Below are positions 46,320 through 54,092 of a stretch of 64,000 bases of DNA, piece after piece. The translations under genes were made by a program, and so were the position numbers. The stretch spans positions 124,001 through 188,000 of the forward strand of contig NZ_BQKE01000003.1 of NCBI RefSeq assembly GCF_036244895.1, written 5' to 3'. Position 1 is the stretch's first letter, and each line of letters begins with the position of its first letter. This stretch comes from Persicobacter diffluens (GTDB lineage: Bacteria; Bacteroidota; Bacteroidia; Cytophagales; Cyclobacteriaceae). The notes beneath the pieces are model-generated. The model had not been told where the DNA came from, did no database searches, and saw only the letters and a program-made list of their open reading frames with translations.

Positions 46320-47483
46320 TTAATAGCTGTTTTCTACGATTTCAGCCACTTTTTCAGGAGTTACAGCTCCCTTCTCTCCTAATTTTTTCCAACCACGTTC
46401 TTCAAAGCGCTCCACAATAATGCTGGCCGTGTCTTGATAATCGTCCGTATAATCAGACAAATTGGTCTGTATTTCCATTAAGTGGAAAAATTCCACTGTC
46501 TTATCGATAGCAGCTAATGCTCTTTCTTCCTGGCTTCCTTCATTAATACCCCAAACACGCTCTCCATATTGCGCTAACTTTTCTTGTTTATCCGATAGTA
46601 ACGAACGGTATAAGTTGGGGGCAATAATGGCTAAAGTCCGGGCATGGTCGATGCCATAAAGCGCAGTCAATTCATGACCTATCATATGCGTCGCCCAATC
46701 GGTAGGTACCCCTAAACGCAAAATACCATTGAGGGCCATGGTGGCACACCACATAAAATTGGAGGCGGATTCATAATCTTTGGGATCAGCCATCACCTTA
46801 GGGCCAACCTGCACCAAAGTCTGCAAAATCCCTTCGGCAAATCTATCCTGAAGAAAAGCTCCAGCCGGATAGGTAATATATTGTTCCATTACATGTGTAA
46901 AAGCGTCTATCACCCCATTGGCAATTTGGCGTGATGGAAGGGAAGCAACTACCTCAGGATCCAGAATAGAGAATTTAGGAAATATCAATGGTCCCCCAAA
47001 AGCACGTTTTTCTTTTATCTCTGAGCGGGAAATTACGGAACCGGAATTCATTTCAGAACCTGTGGCAGGTAAGGTCAATACGGTACCAAAGGGAACAGCC
47101 GACTTCAAAGATTTCCCCAGATTCTTTTCTAAAATATCCCACGGCTCTCCTTCAAAAGGAACCGCTGCGGAAATAAATTTCACGCCATCTATTACGGAAC
47201 CTCCCCCGACTGCCAAAATAAAATCAATGGCCTTTTCTTTAATGATTTCAACCGCCTTCATCAGTGTAGCATATTGAGGATTAGCCTCTATCCCTGAAAA
47301 CTCCACGACCTCGTAGCCATTTAAGGCTGCCATTACCTGATCATAGACACCATTATGCTTAATACTACCCCCTCCATAAGCCACTAATACTTTTGAAGAA
47401 GCGGGAATTACTTCTTTTAATTTTGCAATCTGCCCTTTGCCAAAGAGTAATTGAGTAGGGTTCTGAAATTCAAAGTTATTCAT
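46320..47483 (-). CDS. yqhD: Iron-containing alcohol dehydrogenase, YqhD-like
   Basis: 387 aa group III alcohol dehydrogenase. FQNPTQLLFGKGQI opening, GGGSIKHNGVYDQV and AVGGGSVIDGVKFI nucleotide-binding loops, then the metal-binding set in GVIDAFTHVMEQY (Asp, His) and MIGHELTALYGIDHARTLA (two His). These match YqhD/BdhA, NADPH-dependent reductases of short aldehydes often tied to aldehyde stress. It follows the LexA-like regulator gene by 46 nt on the same strand, so the two may form one transcript. Confidence 0.88.
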   Translation of the reverse strand: MNNFEFQNPTQLLFGKGQIAKLKEVIPASSKVLVAYGGGSIKHNGVYDQVMAALNGYEVVEFSGIEANPQYATLMKAVEIIKEKAIDFILAVGGGSVIDGVKFISAAVPFEGEPWDILEKNLGKSLKSAVPFGTVLTLPATGSEMNSGSVISRSEIKEKRAFGGPLIFPKFSILDPEVVASLPSRQIANGVIDAFTHVMEQYITYPAGAFLQDRFAEGILQTLVQVGPKVMADPKDYESASNFMWCATMALNGILRLGVPTDWATHMIGHELTALYGIDHARTLAIIAPNLYRSLLSDKQEKLAQYGERVWGINEGSQEERALAAIDKTVEFFHLMEIQTNLSDYTDDYQDTASIIVERFEERGWKKLGEKGAVTPEKVAEIVENSY

Positions 47484-47529
47484 CGTTATTTATTTGGTTG
47501 TTATGTTTTCAATATCACAGAAGGCGAAT

Positions 47530-48348
47530 CTAGTGGTTAAGTCTTCTAGGATCAACCTCCTGCCCCATCTTAAGACGCATTAAAGCCAATTCGTCCAAAA
47601 CTTGAGAAAGTACCGATTGATCCCCCTGATGGTCGAAAGTAATCAACGCATAATACTCCCAGGCCTCATGTACCTCTTCATATTTAACAGAATAAGGTGC
47701 AAAAACGGCATTGAGGGAGTACATCATCAAACGCTCCATATTTCCCAAATTAAGGACATTTTTACAAACTACCCCTTCATTTTTGGTGACGAAAATATAA
47801 GTATGGTGATCCTTTAAATCTGTCAGTTGTTCTACATATCGACCAATAAAAACGGCGCCATCTGGAAAATCCGGAAACATGGAATCTCCGCTTAAAGTAA
47901 ATGCCCGATAGGTGCCAAACTGAACCATAGGCAGATTTATCTTCTTTAAATCTCGGATAAATTCGGGTTTGTCATACTCACTTAAGTAACCCGCTTTAGC
48001 TTTAGTGGACACCCAATCAATCAATTCACTCCCCTGGTCATCCACACTTACTGCTAATACCCGCTCAAGCCGGTGCTTAATATTCCCTTTACCCTCCCGC
48101 GCTTTGAGTTCGTTAAACATAACCTCTAACTCTACCCTCAAAAGATCATCAATTTTTACGGAGAGCAATTCGGACATTTTAATGAGCAACTGAAAATCGG
48201 GTTTTGATCTATTAAGCTCATACTCTTTGTAAGTGGAGCGTTTTACCCCCAAATACCTTGAAATCTTTTCCTGGCTCCAGCCTTTAATCTTCCGTAGGAA
48301 ACGTAAGTTCTCTCCAAGAAAAACCTGCTCAGATGGAATAGCAATCAT
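47530..48348 (-). CDS. XRE-type HTH regulator with S24 (LexA/CI-like) peptidase domain
   Basis: 272 aa. N-terminal XRE helix-turn-helix: LGENLRFLRKIKGWSQEKISRYLGVKRSTYKEYE (residues 11-45). C-terminal S24 domain with Ser156 (LSGDSMFPDFPDG) and Lys196 (VVCKNVL), the Ser-Lys dyad. A possible Ala119-Gly120 scissile pair lies in KAKAGYLSEY. Length and plan match phage CI-like repressors widespread as chromosomal regulators in Bacteroidota. A perfect 13-bp inverted repeat lies ~80 nt upstream of the start and is a candidate operator. Confidence 0.85.
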   Translation of the reverse strand: MIAIPSEQVFLGENLRFLRKIKGWSQEKISRYLGVKRSTYKEYELNRSKPDFQLLIKMSELLSVKIDDLLRVELEVMFNELKAREGKGNIKHRLERVLAVSVDDQGSELIDWVSTKAKAGYLSEYDKPEFIRDLKKINLPMVQFGTYRAFTLSGDSMFPDFPDGAVFIGRYVEQLTDLKDHHTYIFVTKNEGVVCKNVLNLGNMERLMMYSLNAVFAPYSVKYEEVHEAWEYYALITFDHQGDQSVLSQVLDELALMRLKMGQEVDPRRLNH

Positions 48349-48428
48349 ATTGTCTTAAAATTAACCAAACATTTAACGAATTTTACGACAATTTAACCAT
48401 CAATTCTCACCTCTACAATTCAGATCGA

Positions 48429-48480
48429 TATTTTTGTCGGTCATGGGTAAAAATACTCGTCGTAATTACCGACAAAAATA
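48429..48480. promoter_or_regulatory. Candidate operator/promoter of the LexA-like regulator
   Basis: TATTTTTGTCGGT (48429-48441) and ACCGACAAAAATA (48468-48480) are perfect inverted repeats 26 nt apart. Each arm contains TATTTTTG, fitting the Bacteroidota -7 box TAnnTTTG on opposing strands. A TTTTACGACAATTT motif nearer the gene and CGTCGTAATT between the arms share a TCGTAA half-site. Autoregulation is a reasonable inference. Confidence 0.5.
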
Positions 48481-48484
48481 GTCA

Positions 48485-48513
48485 ATTTAGGGTTTAAGGG
48501 TTAGGGTTAACGG
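48485..48513. repeat. Short telomere-like GGGTTA repeat
   Basis: The stretch TTTAGGGTTTAAGGGTTAGG continues GTTAACGG, three imperfect copies of a GGGTTA-type unit next to the operator. Probably a chance microsatellite or the left edge of an eroded repeat. Confidence 0.4.
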
Positions 48514-48729
48514 AACAGCCAACAACAATATACTTTCATTAGAGGGAAGCATTTTTAGTCTTTTCATTCTTCTCTCGCTGAACTTGCCGCAAGAAAAAAT
48601 AATAACCAATTATTATAAAACCGGGGAATTAATCACCAGTTGCAAGAAGCCTGACGATTGAACAATGGATGAAGTCAAATATGTAGCCTTGAAAGATAAA
48701 CCACGAAATCATTAACAGCTCGAAAAAAG

Positions 48730-48952
48730 TTAAGCCGAACTATTCATCGCTAAATTTATCTAATAAGCACAAGCGACATATTTTCAGGTTATTTTGCGTT
48801 ATTTTCTTTGTTCAATAATGGCTCAAATTTGGGCAAGTTTGCTTTCTTCTCAATCATCTGCTTCCTTGGAAAAAACTCGAAATAGGAAACTATTCCTTCG
48901 TTTTCCCACCTTACAGCTAAGCGAGGATTTAAGTTTGAATAATCTGGGCAAA
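48730..48952 (+). repeat. MITE-like repeat, copy H
   Basis: 223 bp, same orientation as copy A. Left end TTAAGCCGAACTATTCA (48730-48746), right end TGAATAATCTGGGCAAA (48936-48952). The core CTTGGAAAAAACTCGAAATA with GAAA loop is intact. It occupies most of the second half of the 646-nt gap before the small basic protein genes; the remainder at 48514-48729 shows nothing recognised. Confidence 0.85.
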
Positions 48953-48994
48953 TGCACTATTGATGTTTAGAATGATTTACTTCGCACTTGCCCC

Positions 48995-49297
48995 CTACTG
49001 CCGATAGGCGGCATAATACCGCTTCAGTTCTTTTTGCGATCTGCGGTGTCTCCGACGTAGCTGAGCAGGACTAGAGGTTTTCTTTTGGCCTTTAAAGGCA
49101 CTGAAGCTACGCTTATGCTTTCGCTTGAGCCCATTCATCTTTTTTTGTTCCCGGGCATGAGTCCAATTCCTCAGGCGTTGATCTTCTTTTAATAGCCTTT
49201 CGTATTTTTTTAAACGCCGTTTTCTTGCACCTTCCTGAGCAAAAAGATCGGAACTCATCAAAAGCAAAAACAAAAGAAAAATACAAGTGAATTTCAT
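48995..49297 (-). CDS. Small secreted, highly basic protein, paralogue 2
   Basis: 100 aa with a signal peptide (FTCIFLLFLLLMSSDLFAQ). The mature chain is extremely rich in Arg and Lys (ARKRRLKKYERLLKEDQRL, RRRHRRSQKELKRYYAAYRQ) and has almost no acidic stretches, so pI should be very high. No family recognised. The C-terminal RRxQ-x5-RYY block also occurs in the next upstream gene, indicating tandem duplication. An envelope nucleic-acid-, LPS- or polyanion-binding role is conceivable but unproven. Confidence 0.65.
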   Translation of the reverse strand: MKFTCIFLLFLLLMSSDLFAQEGARKRRLKKYERLLKEDQRLRNWTHAREQKKMNGLKRKHKRSFSAFKGQKKTSSPAQLRRRHRRSQKELKRYYAAYRQ

Positions 49298-49388
49298 GTT
49301 CCAAACACTTCAAAAACCAATGCCACCACATGACCATAAACAGATATAAGAGACACTTTAATGGTCTATTGGTCAACTATTTTGATTT

Positions 49389-49712
49389 TTAATACCTGCT
49401 TTCCACAAAATAATACCGCATCATATCACGTTGATATCGCCTTTGTCTTTTAGCCGCTTTTTTTGCACTCATCGCCTTTTTCCGGCCATTAGTGGACTGA
49501 AAATTTTGCCGGTACTTTTTTTTCTGTTGTTTTGATATTTTCCTTTGACAAACGAAATAGTGCTGGAATCTCCTATCCAACTCACGCCGTTCTTTCGCTA
49601 ATTCTTTTGCTTTATCTTTGTCCTTATCCTTAAATGCTTTGGCCTCCACGGCGACCATCCCGAAAAAAAAGATAAAGATGATTAACCCAATGAAAAGTCT
49701 GTTTTTCCCCAT
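49389..49712 (-). CDS. Small secreted, highly basic protein, paralogue 1
   Basis: 107 aa with an N-terminal hydrophobic signal (LFIGLIIFIFFFGMVAVEAKA). The mature part is Lys/Arg-rich (FKDKDKDKAKELAKERREL, QQKKKYRQNFQSTNGRKKAM) and ends AKRQRRYQRDMMRYYFVESRY. It shares general composition and the C-terminal RRYQRDMMRYY block with its neighbour 91 nt downstream. One Cys. Function unknown. Confidence 0.65.
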   Translation of the reverse strand: MGKNRLFIGLIIFIFFFGMVAVEAKAFKDKDKDKAKELAKERRELDRRFQHYFVCQRKISKQQKKKYRQNFQSTNGRKKAMSAKKAAKRQRRYQRDMMRYYFVESRY

Positions 49713-49806
49713 AATTTATCAGTTAATTAAATAACTGAACCACCACAGGAGTTTCTTGAGGAGTTGATCATCAACCCACAATTCCGTCCAAAAAAGGACA
49801 TAAAAA

Positions 49807-49847
49807 AAACCATAGTACTTTTCCAATAAGAAAAAGTACTATGGTTT
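49807..49847 (-). terminator. Terminator of the ACT-domain-like gene
   Basis: AAACCATAGTACTTTT (49807-49822) and AAAAGTACTATGGTTT (49832-49847) form a perfect 16-bp stem with a 9-nt loop; on the minus strand a run of Ts follows. It starts 18 nt past the minus-strand stop codon. Confidence 0.9.
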
Positions 49848-49864
49848 AAAAAAATATAATCCTA

Positions 49865-50542
49865 TTACATCAATCGGTTACTTCTGGTTAGTGTTTGTAA
49901 AAGCCCAAAAGCACGATTCAGATCTTCTTCATCTAAAATAAGGGTGATTTCATGTGTGGTAGAAACCATTTCCACCAAATTAATCCCTTCCCAGGCCAGT
50001 GTCTTAAGCAGCACATAGTAAACACCCGGCACCACGGTATTATCCTGGGGCAATCGGATGGTCAAAGAAGACAATTGCGCTCGTTTGTTTAAAATACTTT
50101 GATGTTCAAAAATTTCTTCGATTAAAGGGATCAAAGTGGCAGATACGACCACATTCGTCTCGTATACTCCTTTAGAGGACGCCATAAAAAGTTCGTGGGA
50201 CTCTTTTTGTAATCGGGCCATCAGGACCTCCTGAGATTTAAGTAAAGAATCCGAATTTTTAAAAGTATAATCCACCAAATCGGAGCGGATAATGATCTCA
50301 CCCAATTTGGATACATAAGTCCTCATTTCGGAGAGGAGTGTACTTTGAGCGGGCTTTGGAACATGACGTTTAATAGCCATTACAATGGCTCCAATTTGAA
50401 CTGGTTTACTCATGTAACGCTCTACATCTTCCCTCATATTACGGGCTAGTGCCGTGAAATTAATAATTCCCTCGGCCAGGGATTCCTCCAGAAATGGAGC
50501 TTGTTGAATTAAATGGCTAACTACTTCCTGTACTGTTTGCAT
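49865..50542 (-). CDS. Cytoplasmic protein with C-terminal ACT-like domain
   Basis: 225 aa, no signal peptide. The N-terminal ~130 residues are helical (EVVSHLIQQAPFLEESLAEGIINFTALARNM), with YMSKPVQIGAIVMAIKRHV. The C-terminal ~70 residues (SLTIRLPQDNTVVPGVYYVLLKTLAWEGINLVEMVSTTHEITLILDEEDLNRAFGLLQ) have the beta-alpha-beta pattern of ACT domains like those of aspartate kinases, which bind amino acids. No catalytic domain is present, so it may be a regulatory or sensing protein. Divergent from the saccharopine-dehydrogenase-like gene. Confidence 0.65.
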   Translation of the reverse strand: MQTVQEVVSHLIQQAPFLEESLAEGIINFTALARNMREDVERYMSKPVQIGAIVMAIKRHVPKPAQSTLLSEMRTYVSKLGEIIIRSDLVDYTFKNSDSLLKSQEVLMARLQKESHELFMASSKGVYETNVVVSATLIPLIEEIFEHQSILNKRAQLSSLTIRLPQDNTVVPGVYYVLLKTLAWEGINLVEMVSTTHEITLILDEEDLNRAFGLLQTLTRSNRLM

Positions 50543-50644
50543 AGTTGTTAGGCGAAAAACTTGGTGTTAAATTGATTTGCAATTTAAAAATTTATATTAA
50601 ATTTCATAACAAGAGAACCCCAAAACAAACTATATCCAACTAAG

Positions 50645-51847
50645 ATGAAAATAGGACTTATCAAAGAAGGGAAAACTCCTCCTGATAGAAGAGTTGCCCT
50701 TACCCCCCAACAATGTGTTCAGTTACAAAACCAATTCAAAGGACTTTCCATTGTCGTACAACCCTCAAAAATAAGAAGTATTAGCGATCAGGAATATCAG
50801 AAGGCGGGAATTAATTTGCAGGAAAATCTGAAAGACTGTGATATAATTTTAGGAGTAAAAGAAGTACCTATCAAGGATTTGTTACAAAACAAACAACACC
50901 TATTTTTCTCTCACACCCATAAATTCCAACCCTACAACAAAGGCCTCTTGCAGGCCTGTATTCAGGAAAAAATACAATTAATCGATTATGAGTGCCTCAC
51001 CTGGGAAAACGGCAGAAGAATATTAGGCTTTGGCAGATTTGCAGGTTTAATTGGTGCCTACATGAGCCTTAAAGCCTGGGGACATAAAACAAACAGCTTT
51101 GAACTTCCTCTTCCTCAGGAGTGCGATAATCTGGCCGATATGTTGACCCAGTTAAAATCGAGAGTTTCCTTTAGCGGCCCTCAAAAAATATTTATCTCAG
51201 GAAGAGGTCGGGTTGCTTCCGGAATAAGGGAAATATTGACTACCTTGGACATTATGGAAGTCAATGCAGAGCAGTTTATCAAGCAGAAATTTGAGAAAGT
51301 AGTCTTTTGTAATTTAGATACGGACCAATATTACACCCATAAGAGCAGAAGCTTCCAGTGGGATCATTTTCTAAAAAACTCAAAAGAATACCAATGTCAA
51401 TTTACGCAGTTTGTGGCAGTTTCTGATATGCTCATTACCGGGCATTTTTATGATGCCAATTGGCCTGTACTAATACCAAAAGAGGCTATCGATTCCATGA
51501 GCAAACTCAAAGTAATCGGGGATATCAGCTGTGATATAAATGGTCCTATCCCAACCACCATTCGACCGAGCAAACTCGATGATCCCTTCTATGATGTTAA
51601 TTTATCATCCCTGAAAGAGATCCCTGCTTTCAGCCAAAATGGACTAACGGTCATGGCGGTCGATAATTTACCGGGCGCCCTACCCACGGATGCTTCCGAG
51701 GATTTCGGCGCCTCCATCGCGGAGCACATCATCCCTTTGCTGCTGCAAAAGGAGGAAAATCCGATTATCACAAGGGCCACTATATGTAAAGACGGTCAAC
51801 TGGGCAAGCATTTTCAATACCTTCAGGATTGGCTGAAAGAAAAATAA
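50645..51847 (+). CDS. AlaDH/PNT-N-like NAD-dependent dehydrogenase (saccharopine dehydrogenase, lysine-forming type)
   Basis: 400 aa. IGLIKEGKTPPDRRVALTPQQC is the alanine dehydrogenase/PNT N-terminal signature. FFSHTHKFQPYNKGLL and LIDYECLTWENGRRILGFGRFAGLIGAY follow, and IGDISCDINGPIPTTIRPSKLDDPFYDV is typical of Lys1-like saccharopine dehydrogenases. A Rossmann-type loop (FISGRGRVASGI) lies near residue 185. The likely reaction is NAD-dependent oxidation of an opine-type amino acid such as saccharopine; lysine is the standard product in fungi, but the bacterial role is unproven. The TAA stop lies at the left edge of repeat copy I. Confidence 0.75.
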   Translation: MKIGLIKEGKTPPDRRVALTPQQCVQLQNQFKGLSIVVQPSKIRSISDQEYQKAGINLQENLKDCDIILGVKEVPIKDLLQNKQHLFFSHTHKFQPYNKGLLQACIQEKIQLIDYECLTWENGRRILGFGRFAGLIGAYMSLKAWGHKTNSFELPLPQECDNLADMLTQLKSRVSFSGPQKIFISGRGRVASGIREILTTLDIMEVNAEQFIKQKFEKVVFCNLDTDQYYTHKSRSFQWDHFLKNSKEYQCQFTQFVAVSDMLITGHFYDANWPVLIPKEAIDSMSKLKVIGDISCDINGPIPTTIRPSKLDDPFYDVNLSSLKEIPAFSQNGLTVMAVDNLPGALPTDASEDFGASIAEHIIPLLLQKEENPIITRATICKDGQLGKHFQYLQDWLKEK

Positions 51848-52071
51848 GTTCGCCTGAATGCGACATGCTTGAATTCTCGTTTAACTGCAAGGCGATCAGA
51901 ATGACGGAAATGCTTCCTATTTCGAATTATTCCAATGCCGCAGTGGGGAAGGAAAAAAGCAAGCCACTACAAATTTGAGCTTTGATCAAATCAGTGGAAT
52001 CAGGCTAAAAAGACTCCCATAAAGCTCTTCGGCCTGATTCTCTACAGCTGGAAGTGAATCATTCGGCTTAA
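51844..52071 (-). repeat. MITE-like repeat, copy I (degenerate)
   Basis: About 228 bp, inverted orientation. The right end TGAATCATTCGGCTTAA (52055-52071) is well kept. The left end ATAAGTTCGCCTGAATGCG is diverged, but CATGCTTGAATTCTCGTTTAAC and CTATTTCGAATTATTCC match the core. It shares its first bases with the stop codon of the upstream gene. Confidence 0.7.
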
Positions 52072-52086
52072 TTAAAGTGGTTAAAT

Positions 52087-52154
52087 CCCGGAAGACTTAA
52101 TTCCGGGTAAGGCTTTCCGAAGGTTACTTTTCCCCAAAGATATTCTTCGGAAAG
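52087..52154. other. Two consecutive hairpins between repeat copies I and J
   Basis: CCCGGAA (52087-52093) pairs with TTCCGGG (52101-52107). CTTTCCGAAG (52113-52122) pairs perfectly with CTTCGGAAAG (52145-52154). No T-run follows closely. They could form a two-stem RNA structure at the end of the upstream transcript, or be palindromic debris. Confidence 0.4.
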
Positions 52155-52198
52155 TTTCCGTTTTCATAAAGTCAAAAATCCAGCGCAAAATGTTTTCC

Positions 52199-52418
52199 TT
52201 AAGCCGGATTATTCATCCTTAAGTCATCATATAGCTGATAGGCGAGAAAAATGAAGGAATTTTTCCTATTTCGAGATTCCCAAAGAAGCAGATGAATGCG
52301 GGGAAAGCAAGCCTCCCCAAATTTGAGCTATTATTAAATCAGCAAAACGACCCCTAACGCTCTGATCGATGGCACTTTGTGTTAACCCACTAAATCTAGC
52401 GATGAATAATTCGGGTTA
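52199..52418 (-). repeat. MITE-like repeat, copy J
   Basis: 220 bp, inverted orientation, well preserved. Left end TTAAGCCGGATTATTCA (52199-52215), right end TGAATAATTCGGGTTAA (52402-52418), identical to the reverse complement of the copy A left end. The core retains CCTATTTCGAGATTCCCAAAG and GATGAATGCGGGGAAAGCAA. Confidence 0.88.
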
Positions 52419-52494
52419 AAACGCTCCCTAGAGGGTGTTTTTTCTGTAAAACAAATGTAAATTCCCTCGATTTTTTAACTCGTTGGATACTTTT

Positions 52495-53700
52495 ATGAAT
52501 AATCAAGCAGACAGTGGAACGCTGCTAGCCGACACAGGCACGGAGCCCAAATCTTCTAAAAGAATTGAGATTGTAGATGTTTTAAGAGGTTTTGCCATTC
52601 TCGTGATTATGCTCCTTCATAATATTGAGCATTTCAATTTTTACTTTTTCCCGGATAAAGCCGGGCAAGCCGATTGGCTAAATGCTTTGGATAAAAACAT
52701 TTGGGACAGCATGTTTTTTCTTTTTGGAGGAAAAACGTACTCCATCTTTGCCATTTTGTTTGGCTTCACTTTTTCCCTCATGTTTTTGAAGCAACAGCAA
52801 CAAGGAATTGATTTTGGAAAGCGTTATTTATGGAGATTACTGCTTTTAGCGGGCTTTGCCTGTTTCAATGCCATGTTTTTCCCGGGAGAAGTACTCATGC
52901 TTTATGCCATCACCGGCGTTTCCTTGTATTTTGTAAGGAACTGGAGCAACAAAAGTCTGTTTTTCATCGCCCTGTTTTTCCTTTCCCAGCCTTGGGAATG
53001 GTTCAATTATATCAAATATGTTTCCATAGCGGATTTTAGTCTGCCCAAGCAAATAAATTCGCAATACTGGAAACCAGTAATGGAGGCACTTCATTCTGAT
53101 TCCATATGGATCACCTTCAAATCCAATATTACCACCGGTCAGTGGTGGAGTTTACTGTGGGCTATTGAAAATGGCCGGTTCACCCAAACCATTGGGCTAT
53201 TTATGGTGGGTTTCCTGATCGGTAAAAAGGGTTTATTTGGAAGTCATTTCTACGATTTCTGGAAAAAGGTATTACCACTCGCAATCCTTTTTTGCATCCC
53301 ATTATTTTACACTAAGCTCCATTTTCAGGGGGTGGATGAAGTTACGATAAAACGCACTCTGGGCGTTATTTTCGATATGTGGTGGAAGTTGTCTTTTACC
53401 TTCATTTGGGTATCACTATTCATTTTGCTGTATAAATTCTCCTTTTTCCAAAAATTAACTGCTCCGCTGAAAACCTATGGGAAAATGAGTATGACCAATT
53501 ACATTACCCAATCCATCTTTGGGGGAATCCTTTATTTCGGTTATGGATTTTATTTGGCTAAAACTTGTGGAACCACCATCAGCTTTAGCATTGGTTTGAT
53601 CATGCTCGTGGTTCAAATGATCTGCTGTCATTACTGGATAAAAAAGTACAAACAGGGGCCATTTGAAAAGCTTTGGCATAAGCTCACCTGGATAAAATAA
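52495..53700 (+). CDS. DUF418-type multi-pass membrane protein (acyltransferase-like)
   Basis: 401 aa from ATG 52495 (MNNQADSGTL); a TTG four codons upstream is less likely. About ten hydrophobic segments. RIEIVDVLRGFAILVIMLLHNIEHF at the start and KTYGKMSMTNYITQSIFGGILYFGYG near the end are the two hallmarks of the DUF418/DUF1624-like family (PF04235), distantly related to membrane acyltransferases. Substrate unknown. Own terminator follows. Confidence 0.82.
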   Translation: MNNQADSGTLLADTGTEPKSSKRIEIVDVLRGFAILVIMLLHNIEHFNFYFFPDKAGQADWLNALDKNIWDSMFFLFGGKTYSIFAILFGFTFSLMFLKQQQQGIDFGKRYLWRLLLLAGFACFNAMFFPGEVLMLYAITGVSLYFVRNWSNKSLFFIALFFLSQPWEWFNYIKYVSIADFSLPKQINSQYWKPVMEALHSDSIWITFKSNITTGQWWSLLWAIENGRFTQTIGLFMVGFLIGKKGLFGSHFYDFWKKVLPLAILFCIPLFYTKLHFQGVDEVTIKRTLGVIFDMWWKLSFTFIWVSLFILLYKFSFFQKLTAPLKTYGKMSMTNYITQSIFGGILYFGYGFYLAKTCGTTISFSIGLIMLVVQMICCHYWIKKYKQGPFEKLWHKLTWIK

Positions 53701-53741
53701 AAAAAGAGGCTGTCTCATAATTCGAGATAGCCTCTTTTTTT
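53701..53741 (+). terminator. Intrinsic terminator of the DUF418 gene
   Basis: AAAAAGAGGCTGTCTC (53701-53716) pairs with GAGATAGCCTCTTTTT (53724-53739) with one G-T wobble and a 7-nt loop. It starts directly after the stop codon and runs into Ts. A diverged second copy of the right arm and T-run (GAGACGGCCTCTTTTTTT, 53814-53831) lies ~90 nt further on, with GAGGCT (53795-53800) able to pair with it. Confidence 0.9.
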
Positions 53742-53879
53742 GTCAAAAATGCAAGTACCCTCCCACAGGAGCGTTTTCAAATATGTGATTCTCTGAGGCT
53801 AGGTTTTACTTTTGAGACGGCCTCTTTTTTTGGCATTGAATAAAATTAAAAATTATGCTTTTCACCGAATTATGGATCT

Positions 53880-54092
53880 TATAGCCGGATTATTCATGAC
53901 TGAATACTCATTTAGCTGCAAAGCAGGAAAAGTTTCCTATTTCGAATTTTCCTCAACAAAGCAGATGGATGAGGAGTAAGCCAACATACACAAATTCGAG
54001 CTTTCTGAAAATCAACAAAAACAACCGTCAAACATTGATCACTAACCCCTTGCAGCGCCTTAACAAATCTATCGGTGAATAATTCCGATTAG
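53880..54092 (-). repeat. MITE-like repeat, copy K
   Basis: About 213 bp, inverted orientation. Left end TATAGCCGGATTATTCAT, right end TGAATAATTCCGATTAG (54076-54092). The interior keeps CATTTAGCTGCAAAGC and CTATTTCGAATTTTCC but lost the hairpin arms. Its right end overlaps the TAA stop codon of the LacI-type gene. Confidence 0.75.

Noticed and set aside
49113..49376. 87-codon minus-strand frame overlapping the basic secreted protein
   Set aside because: The overlapping frame with a signal peptide and a paralogue next door is far better supported.
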